Translations under genes and position numbers: made by a program
Origin: Atopobium sp.
GTDB taxonomy: Bacteria; Actinomycetota; Coriobacteriia; Coriobacteriales; Atopobiaceae
Reading direction: 5' to 3'
NCBI GenBank assembly: GCA_015258785.1
Contig: JABZHP010000041.1
Coordinates: 1-10,824, forward strand
Length of the DNA: 10,824 nucleotides
The notes under the pieces: generated by a model
The model's input: the letters and a program-made list of their open reading frames with translations, nothing else
Databases searched by the model: none
What the model was told of the DNA's origin: nothing
Shown: positions 1-6,966 of the stretch, piece after piece
Position numbering within the stretch: the stretch's first letter is position 1
Layout: every line of letters starts with the position of its first letter

Positions 1-48
1 GCCTAAAAGCCGACGCTAACACGCTACAGAATCATAATCACCCGCATA

Positions 49-94
49 TGAACTGCCTCCCATTTCTTATGTCCAAGAAATGGGAGGCAGTTCA
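49..94. repeat. Perfect 20-bp inverted repeat (hairpin) downstream of ftsH
   Basis: The arms 49-68 and 75-94 are exact reverse complements (20 bp, no mismatch) around a 6-nt loop at 69-74. The arms carry the block CTGCCTCCCATTTCTT and its complement. It sits about 38 bp past the ftsH stop codon, where a terminator is expected, but neither strand has a T-run after the stem. It may be a U-less transcription terminator, an mRNA 3'-end stabiliser, or a copy of a dispersed palindromic repeat. Positions 1-48 show no gene or motif I can name. The structure is certain and the function is not. Confidence 0.85.
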
Positions 95-131
95 GAATAG
101 ACGTCCGTTTAATTTTACTTATGAGACAAAG

Positions 132-2066
132 TTACTCTGCTGAAGAAGTAGAGGAGCCTTCCTCATTGGTGCTCTCAACTACTGGTGCAAAGGTATTCTC
201 ACGTTTAAGGATGTTCATGAACTCCTCGCCGGTGATAGTTTCCTTCTTTTGCAGGTAGTGAGCAATCTCATGCAGCTTGAAGCGATTCTCCTTAAGTGTC
301 TGGAGCGCGCGCTGGTGACCTTCTTCAACAATGCGCCTGACCTCAGCATCAATCTCTTCAGCTGTTGCCTCAGAGCAGGTGAGGGAAGAGCCACCACCAA
401 GATAGCGGCTTTGCTGCTGGCTAAGGGTAACCATGCCAAGTTTGTCAGACATGCCGTACTGCGTAACCATAGCGCGAGCAATAGCTGTTGCACGCTCAAT
501 ATCGTTAGAAGCACCATTGGTCATCTCACCAAAGATAAGCTCCTCAGCAGCGCGTCCACCACAGAGAACAGCAATCTCATCCATGGCCTGGCTTTTGCTC
601 ATGAGATAACGCTCATCATCCTCAACCTGCATGGTAAAGCCAAGAGCTCCGCCAGTACGAGGAACAATGGTGATCTTGGTAACAGGAGCATCGTTTTTCT
701 GGATGGCACCAACAATTGCATGGCCGGTCTCGTGATAAGCCACAACGTCCTTCTCGTGCTCAGAAAGAACAGTGTTCTTCTTCTTTGCGCCGGCAATAAC
801 AACGTCAACGGACTCAGCAAGGTCTTCGGTGGTAACACGACGACGACCAAAGCGAACAGCACGAAGAGCTGCCTCGTTGATGATGTTTGCAAGGTCAGCA
901 CCGGATGCGCCTGGTGTGGACTTAGCAATAATAGAGAGGTCAACGCCTGGCTCCATCTTTACATCATTGGCGTGAATCTGAAGAACTGCCTCACGACCCT
1001 TAAGGTCTGGAAGCTCAACAGGAATACGGCGGTCAAAGCGGCCAGGACGCAGAAGCGCCTTGTCCAAGGTCTCAGGGCGGTTAGTTGCTGCAAGAACAAC
1101 AATACCCTTGTGGTTATCAAAACCATCCATCTCAGAGAGCAGCTGGTTTAAGGTTTGCTCACGCTCATCGTTGGAGTTGAGAGAAGCATCACGGCGCTTA
1201 CCAACCGCATCAATCTCGTCAATAAAGATGATGCAAGGAGCCTTTTCATTTGCCTGCTTGAAGAGGTCACGGACTTTTGCAGCACCGCGTCCAACAAACA
1301 TTTCAACAAACTCAGAGCCAGCAATTTGGAAGAAAGGTACGCCGGCTTCACCAGCAACTGCCTTAGCAATGAGGGTCTTACCAGTACCTGGAGGGCCTAC
1401 AAGCAAGGCGCCACGAGGGCAGCGAGCACCAATCTCTTTGTACTTATCAGGAGTCTTAAGGAAGCTAACAATCTCTTGCATAGACTCTTTAGCCTCTTCT
1501 TGACCAGCTACGTCTTTAAACGTAATGCCTGTGTCTTCTCCCTTAATTTCTTTAGCACTTGAGCGACCAAGATTGCCGCCAAGACCTCCAAAGCCGCCAC
1601 CAAAGTTCATGGAAGGGCCATCGTCACCCATGGCGCGTTTAAGGGATCGGTTGATAAAGTAGCCAATGCCCAAGAAGATGACAAGAGGGATTCCATACTG
1701 AATAAGGGCATAGAGCAGCATGTTTGTTGAGTTGTCAGGAATAGAAGCCGAGAAATCAACTTTGTGATCTCTAAGCGTCTGAACCAGCGTTGAATCATTA
1801 GGGAACTGCGTAGTCTCAAAGACCTTCTCGGAATCTCCAGAGCCTGTTGTAAACCTAATGTTTCTGTTGCCAGTATTAAGATCTACCTTGGTGACTTCAT
1901 TGTTGTCAATCTTGTTAAGGAACTCACTGTACGAGACAGTTTGTACCTGTTGGCGTAAAAGTCCTGGTAATAATGTGTTGCTAAGCAGGAGATATACAAA
2001 GATGGCTACTGCAATATAGAGTAGCATCGACATAGATCTACGGTGCTTGTTATTGTTATCTGCCAT
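132..2066 (-). CDS. ftsH: ATP-dependent zinc metalloprotease FtsH
   Basis: This is a membrane-bound AAA+ protease that unfolds and degrades misassembled membrane proteins and short-lived cytoplasmic proteins; the family forms hexamers with the catalytic part in the cytoplasm. The 644-aa product has a membrane segment at about 13-35, an extracytoplasmic domain to about 115, a second membrane segment at about 116-138, and a glycine-rich linker at about 155-167. The AAA+ module follows: Walker A GPPGTGKT 224-231, Walker B IIFIDE 279-284, pore motif FVG 257-259, and the second region of homology with TNRPETLD and RPGRFDR at about 328-346. The zinc site is HETGH at 445-449 (the usual form is HEAGH), with D522 the likely third ligand. 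I chose ATG 2064-2066, preceded at 6 nt by AAAGGG, over an in-frame TTG nine codons upstream. The Ser/Glu-rich C-terminal tail is typical. It is transcribed divergently from ileS. Length is normal and the identification is secure. Confidence 0.97.
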   Translation of the reverse strand: MADNNNKHRRSMSMLLYIAVAIFVYLLLSNTLLPGLLRQQVQTVSYSEFLNKIDNNEVTKVDLNTGNRNIRFTTGSGDSEKVFETTQFPNDSTLVQTLRDHKVDFSASIPDNSTNMLLYALIQYGIPLVIFLGIGYFINRSLKRAMGDDGPSMNFGGGFGGLGGNLGRSSAKEIKGEDTGITFKDVAGQEEAKESMQEIVSFLKTPDKYKEIGARCPRGALLVGPPGTGKTLIAKAVAGEAGVPFFQIAGSEFVEMFVGRGAAKVRDLFKQANEKAPCIIFIDEIDAVGKRRDASLNSNDEREQTLNQLLSEMDGFDNHKGIVVLAATNRPETLDKALLRPGRFDRRIPVELPDLKGREAVLQIHANDVKMEPGVDLSIIAKSTPGASGADLANIINEAALRAVRFGRRRVTTEDLAESVDVVIAGAKKKNTVLSEHEKDVVAYHETGHAIVGAIQKNDAPVTKITIVPRTGGALGFTMQVEDDERYLMSKSQAMDEIAVLCGGRAAEELIFGEMTNGASNDIERATAIARAMVTQYGMSDKLGMVTLSQQQSRYLGGGSSLTCSEATAEEIDAEVRRIVEEGHQRALQTLKENRFKLHEIAHYLQKKETITGEEFMNILKRENTFAPVVESTNEEGSSTSSAE

Positions 2067-2257
2067 ACACGTCCCTTTACCTGTTTGGCTCAAATATGAT
2101 ATGAGCTCACTTAGATATTAGGTTTGTTGTACCCACTCTTCTTTTTTTATTTCTATAAAAATTTAAAATTTGAATTCCGTGTAATTTGTTAAAAACGGTT
2201 TACGCGTACGTATTACTTAGTTCAATGAGCACAAGACGTGATAGTATTACTACCACA
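2067..2257. promoter_or_regulatory. AT-rich divergent intergenic region between ftsH and ileS
   Basis: This gap must hold promoters for both ftsH (minus) and the ileS leader (plus). It contains a very AT-rich core at about 2139-2177 with T- and A-runs. On the minus strand a TAATAT hexamer (2120-2115) could be an ftsH -10 box, but no good -35 lies 16-18 bp upstream of it, so the ftsH promoter is unresolved. I see no repeat matching known heat-shock operators such as CIRCE or HAIR. Confidence 0.5.
2239..2247 (+). promoter_or_regulatory. Candidate extended -10 promoter for the ileS T-box leader
   Basis: TGATAGTAT fits the extended -10 pattern TGnTAnnnT (TG at 2239-2240, TAGTAT at 2242-2247). 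Transcription would start near 2254, just ahead of the first Stem I base pair at 2258, which is where a T-box transcript should begin. The -35 region (TTCAAT at 2221-2226) is weak and gives a short 15-bp spacer. The placement is inferred from the fit to the leader and is untested. Confidence 0.45.
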
Positions 2258-2516
2258 AGCTGTGATGAGGACAGTAGCTGGGTAGCGCAAATCTCAAGCG
2301 AGCGGAGTTGGTGGAAGTCCGCATTTGCGTCCGTGTGAACATCACCTCGGAGCTGCAGTTCAAACGTACAGGTTTTTGTACTAGTAGATGCTGCCGGAAA
2401 TGGCCGCCGTGACAGGTCAGCCGAGTAAACGGACATATCCGTCGCTGGGTGGTTACAACGAAGTGTATTGTGGCGCTTCGTCCCAGCTGTGAGGGACGGG
2501 CGCTTTATTTGTGCCC
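2258..2516 (+). ncRNA. T-box leader (riboswitch) for ileS, isoleucine specific
   Basis: Stem I starts with AGCT 2258-2261 pairing with AGCT 2351-2354, followed by a kink-turn-like TGATGA (2263-2268) and GAGG 2267-2270 pairing with CCTC 2345-2348. The specifier loop has AGTA (2273-2276) opposite GAA (2337-2339), and the specifier codon is ATC (2341-2343, isoleucine) followed by the conserved purine. Distal Stem I pairs 2286-2292 with 2323-2329 and 2302-2306 with 2318-2322, with the hallmark bulge AAGCGAG and loop GTTGGTGGAAG (2307-2317). Small hairpins follow at 2366-2381 and 2429-2442 (Stem III position). The antiterminator pairs GCTGGG 2444-2449 with CCCAGC 2482-2487, and ACGAAG 2458-2463 with CTTCGT 2476-2481. 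Its bulge begins UGGU (2450-2453), complementary to the ACCA end of uncharged tRNA-Ile, whose discriminator base is A. Both tRNA contacts agree on isoleucine and on the downstream gene. Confidence 0.95.
2472..2510 (+). terminator. T-box attenuator hairpin competing with the antiterminator
   Basis: CGTCCC 2479-2484 pairs with GGGACG 2493-2498, and the stem continues through a small internal loop as GGCGC 2472-2476 with GCGCT 2500-2504. It is followed by TTTATTT (2504-2510). The left arm uses bases 2476-2484 that also close the antiterminator, so the two folds exclude each other, as a T-box switch requires. The U-rich tail favours transcription termination. An alternative small stem pairs GGGCGC 2498-2503 with GTGCCC 2511-2516 and ends right at the ileS Shine-Dalgarno. 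I see no fold that buries AGAAAGG itself, so translational control is less supported. Confidence 0.75.
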
Positions 2517-2523
2517 AGAAAGG
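2517..2523 (+). promoter_or_regulatory. ileS ribosome binding site
   Basis: AGAAAGG lies 9 nt before ATG 2533. It decides the start: an open reading frame extends upstream to a GTG at 2449, but that GTG is inside the T-box antiterminator and has no ribosome site, so those 28 codons are leader RNA. Confidence 0.85.
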
Positions 2524-2532
2524 TTGTGCTTG

Positions 2533-5331
2533 ATGGCAAACGAGTACAAAAAGACCACCAACCTGCCAAACACAGGCTTTCCTATGCGCGCATCACTTGC
2601 GCAGAACGAGCCTCAGCGTTTGGCTGATTGGGACCAAAACAACGTCTATGAGCTCCTGATGAAGAAGAATGAGGGACATGACAAGTTTGTCCTTCATGAT
2701 GGACCTCCTTATGCAAATGGTCCAATTCACCTGGGCCACGCACAGAATAAGATTTCCAAGGACATCATCAACCGCTATAAGGCTATGCAGGGCTTCCAGA
2801 CTCCTTATGTTCCTGGTTGGGACTGCCATGGTCAGCCAATCGAGCACAAGGTTGAGCAGATGCTTGGCACCGAGAAGTTCAATCAGTTATCTACCGAGAA
2901 GATCCGTGAGCTCTGCCGCAAGATGGCAGTTGAGCAGGTAGATACCCAGCGTCAGGGCTTTAAGCGCCTTGGTGTTTTGGGCGAGTGGGACAACCCTTAT
3001 CTCACTTACGTCAACGATTACGACGCAACTGATGTTGAGATCTTCAAGGCAATCTACGACAAGGGCTCTGTGTATAGAGGTACCAAGCCTGTTCACTGGT
3101 GTACTCATGACCACACTGCTCTCTCTGAGGCAGAGATTGAGTATCACGATGTCACCTCTACTGCAATCTTTGTTCGCTTTGAGCTAACTACGGTTCCTGA
3201 GGGTCTTGAGGCTTATGCAGGTAAGACTTGGGTAGACATCTGGACTACAACTCCATGGACTATGCCAGCAGACGAGGCAGTCATTCTGCATCCAGAAGCA
3301 AACTATGTTGGTCTTGAGCTTCCTGATGGACACATAGAGATTGTTGCTGAGGCTCTTGCAGAGAAGGCTGCTACCAAGTTTGGCTATACCGATTGGAAGC
3401 TTGCTCAGGACTCAGAGGGCAACACCTGGAAGAGAACTGGTGTTGAGCTTGCAGGCAATGAGTATAAGCAGCCAATCTTTGGTGATCTTGGTAACACTGG
3501 TAGATTTATCTACGCTGAGTACGTTACCCTTGACGACGGTACTGGTGTTGTTCACTCCGCACCTGGTCATGGCGTAGACGACTATAACGCTGGTGTTCGC
3601 TTTGACATTCCACAGACTATGCCTGTTGATGATGACGGTCACTTCTTCAAGGGTGACGGTCAGGGCACTGGTGGCCCCTTCTCTGGTATGGAGGTCAATG
3701 AGGCTAACCCTGTCATTGTTCAGTGGCTCAAAGACCGTGGAACGCTCATTCTTGCAGAAGAGATTACCCACAGCTATCCACACTGCTGGCGTTGTAAAGA
3801 GCCCGTTATCTTCCGTGCAACAAGCCAGTGGTTTGTCTCCATGGATAAGACTGGTCTGCGTCAGCAGGCAGCAGAGGAGCTTACAAAGGTTAAGTTCTAT
3901 CCTGCAAACGCGGTAAAGCGTATTGGTTCTATGGTTGAAGGCCGCCCTGACTGGTGCATTTCCAGGCAGCGTAACTGGGGTGTTCCAATCCCTGCTTTCA
4001 CTTGCGAGGATTGTGGCGAAACCGTTATCAATGACCAGACACTTGACGCTGTCATCAAGCTTTTCCGCGAGAAGGGCTCTGATGCTTGGTTTACCGACGA
4101 TCCTAAGACCTATTTAGGCGACGATTGCGTCTGTCCTAAGTGTGGCGGCCACAATCTCAAGGCAAACAAGGATATTCTGGACGTTTGGTGGGATTCTGGT
4201 GTTTCTCATACTGCTGTTTGCAAACACCGTCCAAACCTTAAGTTCCCAGCTGATATGTATCTTGAGGGCTCCGACCAGCACCGTGGTTGGTTCATGAGTT
4301 CTCTCATGACTTCTGTTGGAGCTTACGGAGTTGCTCCTTACAAGTCCGTTGTCTCACAGGGCTTTACGCTTGATGGCCAGGGACGAAAGATGAGTAAGTC
4401 TTTGGGCAATGTCATTGATCCAAATGCAGTTTGTGCTGAGCGTGGCGCAGACGTCCTACGCCTTTGGGTTGCTTCTGTTGACACTTCAACTGACGTTCCT
4501 TGCGATGACGCCATTCTTTCCCAGGTAGGCGATGCATACCGTAGGTTCAGAAATACCCTGCGCTTCCTTCTTGGCGAGCTCGAGGGCCAGTTTGATCCTG
4601 CTACCGATGCAGTTGCTGTAGCGGACCTTGAAGAGTACGACCGTCTTGTTCTTGCACGTATGTGCGAGGTTCATGCTGCAGTCACTGAGGCTTACGAGGG
4701 ATATCGCTTTAATAACGTCTTCCGTACCCTCTACGATTACATCATTGAGCTTTCCAACGGTTATTTGAACGCAACTAAGGACCGTATGTACTGTGATGCT
4801 GCAGATTCTGCAACACGCAGAAGCGCTCAGACTGTTTGGGCAGAGATTCTCTCCATGCTTGTTCATGACCTGCAGCCAATTCTGGTTTACACCACCGACG
4901 AGGCTATGCAGTTCCTGCCAGAGTCTATGCGTGACGGTCAGAAGTACGCAGCTCTTCTCGACTGGTATAAGGCTCCTATGAGCACTGACGAGTACACTGC
5001 ACTGCTTCCTGCATATCAGGTACTGGTTGATGCTCGCGCCGCATACACTAAGGCATACGAGACCGCTCTTGAGGCAGGTGTTGTTACCGAGAAGACCACG
5101 CAGGCTACTCGTGCAGAGGTTACCCTTACCGCTGAGCAGGCTGCATCCATTTCTCATGCTGGCCTTGACTTTGCTGAGGCATTTGTCTGCTCTGAGGTTA
5201 CCGTCTCCGAAGGTTCTGAGCTGAGCGTAAGCGTCTATCCTGCAAACGGCGAGCGCTGCGACCGTTGCTGGAACTATCGCGAGCTTGGTGAGGATCACCT
5301 TTGCCACCGCTGCCACGATGTTGTTGCGTAA
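2533..5331 (+). CDS. ileS: Isoleucyl-tRNA synthetase
   Basis: This class Ia aminoacyl-tRNA synthetase charges tRNA-Ile in the cytoplasm and edits mischarged valine. The 932-aa protein opens with MANEYKKTTNLPNTGFPMRA, a normal IleS N-terminus. The ATP-binding HIGH motif is HLGH at 66-69 within a GPPYANGPIHLGHA block, and KMSKS is at 619-623. Between them lie the connective/editing domain (DIWTTTPWTMPAD block), the WCISRQRNWGVPIPAF block, a Cys-rich insert with CEDCG and CPKCG pairs, and DILDVWWDSG. An anticodon-binding domain follows, and the C-terminus ends in a CDRCW...CHRC zinc site (Cys 909, 912, 924, 927). Its expression should be controlled by the upstream isoleucine T-box. The stop codon TAA abuts the lspA ATG, suggesting a shared transcript. 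Length and motifs are complete. Confidence 0.97.
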   Translation: MANEYKKTTNLPNTGFPMRASLAQNEPQRLADWDQNNVYELLMKKNEGHDKFVLHDGPPYANGPIHLGHAQNKISKDIINRYKAMQGFQTPYVPGWDCHGQPIEHKVEQMLGTEKFNQLSTEKIRELCRKMAVEQVDTQRQGFKRLGVLGEWDNPYLTYVNDYDATDVEIFKAIYDKGSVYRGTKPVHWCTHDHTALSEAEIEYHDVTSTAIFVRFELTTVPEGLEAYAGKTWVDIWTTTPWTMPADEAVILHPEANYVGLELPDGHIEIVAEALAEKAATKFGYTDWKLAQDSEGNTWKRTGVELAGNEYKQPIFGDLGNTGRFIYAEYVTLDDGTGVVHSAPGHGVDDYNAGVRFDIPQTMPVDDDGHFFKGDGQGTGGPFSGMEVNEANPVIVQWLKDRGTLILAEEITHSYPHCWRCKEPVIFRATSQWFVSMDKTGLRQQAAEELTKVKFYPANAVKRIGSMVEGRPDWCISRQRNWGVPIPAFTCEDCGETVINDQTLDAVIKLFREKGSDAWFTDDPKTYLGDDCVCPKCGGHNLKANKDILDVWWDSGVSHTAVCKHRPNLKFPADMYLEGSDQHRGWFMSSLMTSVGAYGVAPYKSVVSQGFTLDGQGRKMSKSLGNVIDPNAVCAERGADVLRLWVASVDTSTDVPCDDAILSQVGDAYRRFRNTLRFLLGELEGQFDPATDAVAVADLEEYDRLVLARMCEVHAAVTEAYEGYRFNNVFRTLYDYIIELSNGYLNATKDRMYCDAADSATRRSAQTVWAEILSMLVHDLQPILVYTTDEAMQFLPESMRDGQKYAALLDWYKAPMSTDEYTALLPAYQVLVDARAAYTKAYETALEAGVVTEKTTQATRAEVTLTAEQAASISHAGLDFAEAFVCSEVTVSEGSELSVSVYPANGERCDRCWNYRELGEDHLCHRCHDVVA

Positions 5332-5847
5332 ATGAACACTGACCAGCAGCAACATACAACTCACACACTAGTGACCCGCCTTGCAGTTCTCTGCGGGGCG
5401 GGCACTGTTGCCTGTGTGCTTGACCAGGTAACCAAGCTCTGGGTACGAACCTCAATTCCAGAGGGAACCGCAGTACCTTTTATCCCAGGTGTTATGGAGC
5501 TCTTCCACGTAAGTAACACCGGTGCAGCGTTTTCTGTGGGCTCTGGAAACGCTCTCTTTTTTGTAGCTCTTACTGCCGTGGTTATTGCCGCTCTTGTGGG
5601 CTTTGTAGTTCGCGAGAAGAACCTCCCATTGCCGCTTATTGCGCTTTTGGGAGGCGTTGCGGGCGGCGGAATTGGTAACGCTATTGACCGTGTTTTGTAT
5701 GGTCAGGTTACTGATTTCTTTGCTACAACGTTTGTTAATTTTGCTGTCTTTAATGTGGCAGATATCTTTGTAACGTGCGGCATCCTTATTGCTTTTGTGT
5801 ACTGGATGATTTGGGACAAAAAGCAGCAGGGCAGTGGCAATGAATGA
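5332..5847 (+). CDS. lspA: Lipoprotein signal peptidase (signal peptidase II)
   Basis: This integral-membrane aspartyl protease removes the signal peptide from prolipoproteins after lipid attachment to the lipobox cysteine. The 171-aa product has four hydrophobic stretches (about 15-31, 73-93, 98-115, 140-161) and the family motifs: DQVTK from D31, NTGAAF at 62-67, GNAIDR with N116 and D119, and FNVADI with N141 and D144. D119 and D144 are the expected catalytic pair. The ATG directly follows the ileS stop (TAAATG) and I see no convincing Shine-Dalgarno, so translation probably depends on ribosomes finishing ileS. The last codons overlap the start of the downstream pseudouridine synthase. The N-terminus is slightly long and polar (NTDQQQHTTH), which is unremarkable. 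Confidence 0.95.
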   Translation: MNTDQQQHTTHTLVTRLAVLCGAGTVACVLDQVTKLWVRTSIPEGTAVPFIPGVMELFHVSNTGAAFSVGSGNALFFVALTAVVIAALVGFVVREKNLPLPLIALLGGVAGGGIGNAIDRVLYGQVTDFFATTFVNFAVFNVADIFVTCGILIAFVYWMIWDKKQQGSGNE

Positions 5848-6859
5848 GCGTATTGTTGACATACTAGTTGGACCAGAAGGGGACGGCGTCAGATTAGATG
5901 CGTTCCTTTCTGCCCAAGATACACTCCCTTCAAGAAGTGCCTGCGTCAAGCTGGTAGAAGAGGGAAGAGTAACCATCAACGCTACGCTGGCTACGTCTAA
6001 GTCAGAAAAACTTATGTTGGGCGATAGGCTTCTGGTATCACTTCCAGACGCAGAGCCTCAAACGGGACTTTTACGTCCAAACCCAGATATTCCCCTTGAT
6101 ATTCGCTTTGAGGACCAGTACCTCATAGTGCTCTCCAAGCAGATTGGCCTAGTATGTCATCCATCTCCTGGCCATGTTGATGATACCCTGGCAAATGCGC
6201 TGGTAGCACACTGTGGCTACGAGCACTTAGGAATGCTTCAGGGAGAAGAACGTCCTGGTATTGTGCATCGTCTTGATATGGATACGTCTGGTCTTATGCT
6301 GGCAGCAAAGTCAGACGAGGCGCAAAAGGCTCTTCAAGACCTCATTAGGCTGCGCGTGCTTGACCGACGCTACATTGTGCTGGTTCAAGGCTATGTTGCT
6401 CACGATTCCGGCACCATTGAAACGGGCATTGCTCGCTCAACGCGAGACCGTCTCAAAATGACCGTATCAGACGCGCCTGGCGCACGAGAGGCCATTACCA
6501 CCTTTAGAACGCTTGAGCGCTTTGAAGCGGGCAGAAAAGGCGAGGGTTACTCGCTTCTTGAGTGCCATCTCTATACAGGTCGTACACATCAAATTAGAGT
6601 TCACATGCGCCACATTGGTCATCCTGTTGTCGGCGATCAGCTTTATGGCAAAAAAGATACAAGCCTTAACCTTGGACTTAACAGGCAGTTCTTACACTCT
6701 TGGCATGTTCAGTTTGAGCATCCTTTTACGGGCGAGAATATCGTGGTGGCGGATACGTTGCCAGAAGACCTACAAGAAGCACTTATTTCTCAGAGCACTA
6801 TGTCTATGGGAAGGACTTCTGTAGGAGATGAGATTTGTCCTCAATTGTTTAAAGCTTAA
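5840..6859 (+). CDS. rluD: RluD-family 23S rRNA pseudouridine synthase
   Basis: The enzyme isomerises specific uridines to pseudouridine in structured RNA. In the RluD subgroup the target is 23S rRNA helix 69, but RluA/RluC-type targets cannot be excluded. The 339-aa protein has an N-terminal S4 RNA-binding domain (about 16-70, VRLDAFLS and CVKLVEEGRVTIN) and then the catalytic domain. The signature HRLDMDTSG places the catalytic aspartate at D146, and GRTHQIRVHMRHIGHPVVGD is the conserved C-terminal block. I chose ATG 5840, 8 nt after CAGGG (5827-5831). A GTG at 5834 in the same frame lies too close to that site. The start overlaps the lspA stop by 8 bp, consistent with translational coupling. 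The pair lspA-rluD is a common neighbour pair in bacteria. No clear terminator follows. Confidence 0.92.
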   Translation: MNERIVDILVGPEGDGVRLDAFLSAQDTLPSRSACVKLVEEGRVTINATLATSKSEKLMLGDRLLVSLPDAEPQTGLLRPNPDIPLDIRFEDQYLIVLSKQIGLVCHPSPGHVDDTLANALVAHCGYEHLGMLQGEERPGIVHRLDMDTSGLMLAAKSDEAQKALQDLIRLRVLDRRYIVLVQGYVAHDSGTIETGIARSTRDRLKMTVSDAPGAREAITTFRTLERFEAGRKGEGYSLLECHLYTGRTHQIRVHMRHIGHPVVGDQLYGKKDTSLNLGLNRQFLHSWHVQFEHPFTGENIVVADTLPEDLQEALISQSTMSMGRTSVGDEICPQLFKA

Positions 6860-6860
6860 T

Positions 6861-6889
6861 TTCACGTTCAGGTCTATTTCGGCTAAACT
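6861..6889 (+). promoter_or_regulatory. Candidate promoter for the glycosyltransferase gene
   Basis: TTCACG (6861-6866) and TAAACT (6884-6889) are separated by 17 bp and match the -35 and -10 consensus at four of six bases each. An overlapping alternative is TTCAGG (6867-6872) with TAATAC (6889-6894), spacer 16. The site lies in the 107-bp gap after rluD, which otherwise shows no gene. Both are weak matches, so read-through from ileS-lspA-rluD is also possible. Confidence 0.35.
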
Positions 6890-6966
6890 AATACATTAGT
6901 GAGATTTACATTTTGTTGTAGGTGCAGCTTGAGTTTTGGCTGTTGATATGAGCTTAGGGATGTTGT

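Noticed and set aside
249..1151. 300-codon open frame on the plus strand opposite ftsH
   Set aside because: It lies wholly antisense to the well-identified FtsH AAA+ domain, gives a low-complexity Ser/Leu/Asn-rich product with no motif, and has no ribosome site. It is a shadow of ftsH codon use.
2139..2177. AT-rich tract as a replication origin or attachment site
   Set aside because: There are no DnaA-box clusters, direct repeats or integrase genes nearby. An AT-rich divergent promoter region is enough to explain it.
2200..2436. 78-codon minus-strand frame in the ftsH-ileS gap
   Set aside because: It is the complement of the T-box Stem I region. The RNA structure explains the sequence, and no protein features are visible.
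4486..5364. 292-codon open frame on the minus strand opposite the ileS 3' end
   Set aside because: It is antisense to the conserved IleS anticodon and zinc domains, and its Cys/Ser/Leu-rich product matches no family I know. It is a shadow frame.
6860..6966. Terminator or small RNA between rluD and the glycosyltransferase gene
   Set aside because: I found only a very short CTAAT/ATTAG pairing and no stem with a T-run. A promoter-like pair of hexamers is the most that can be supported.
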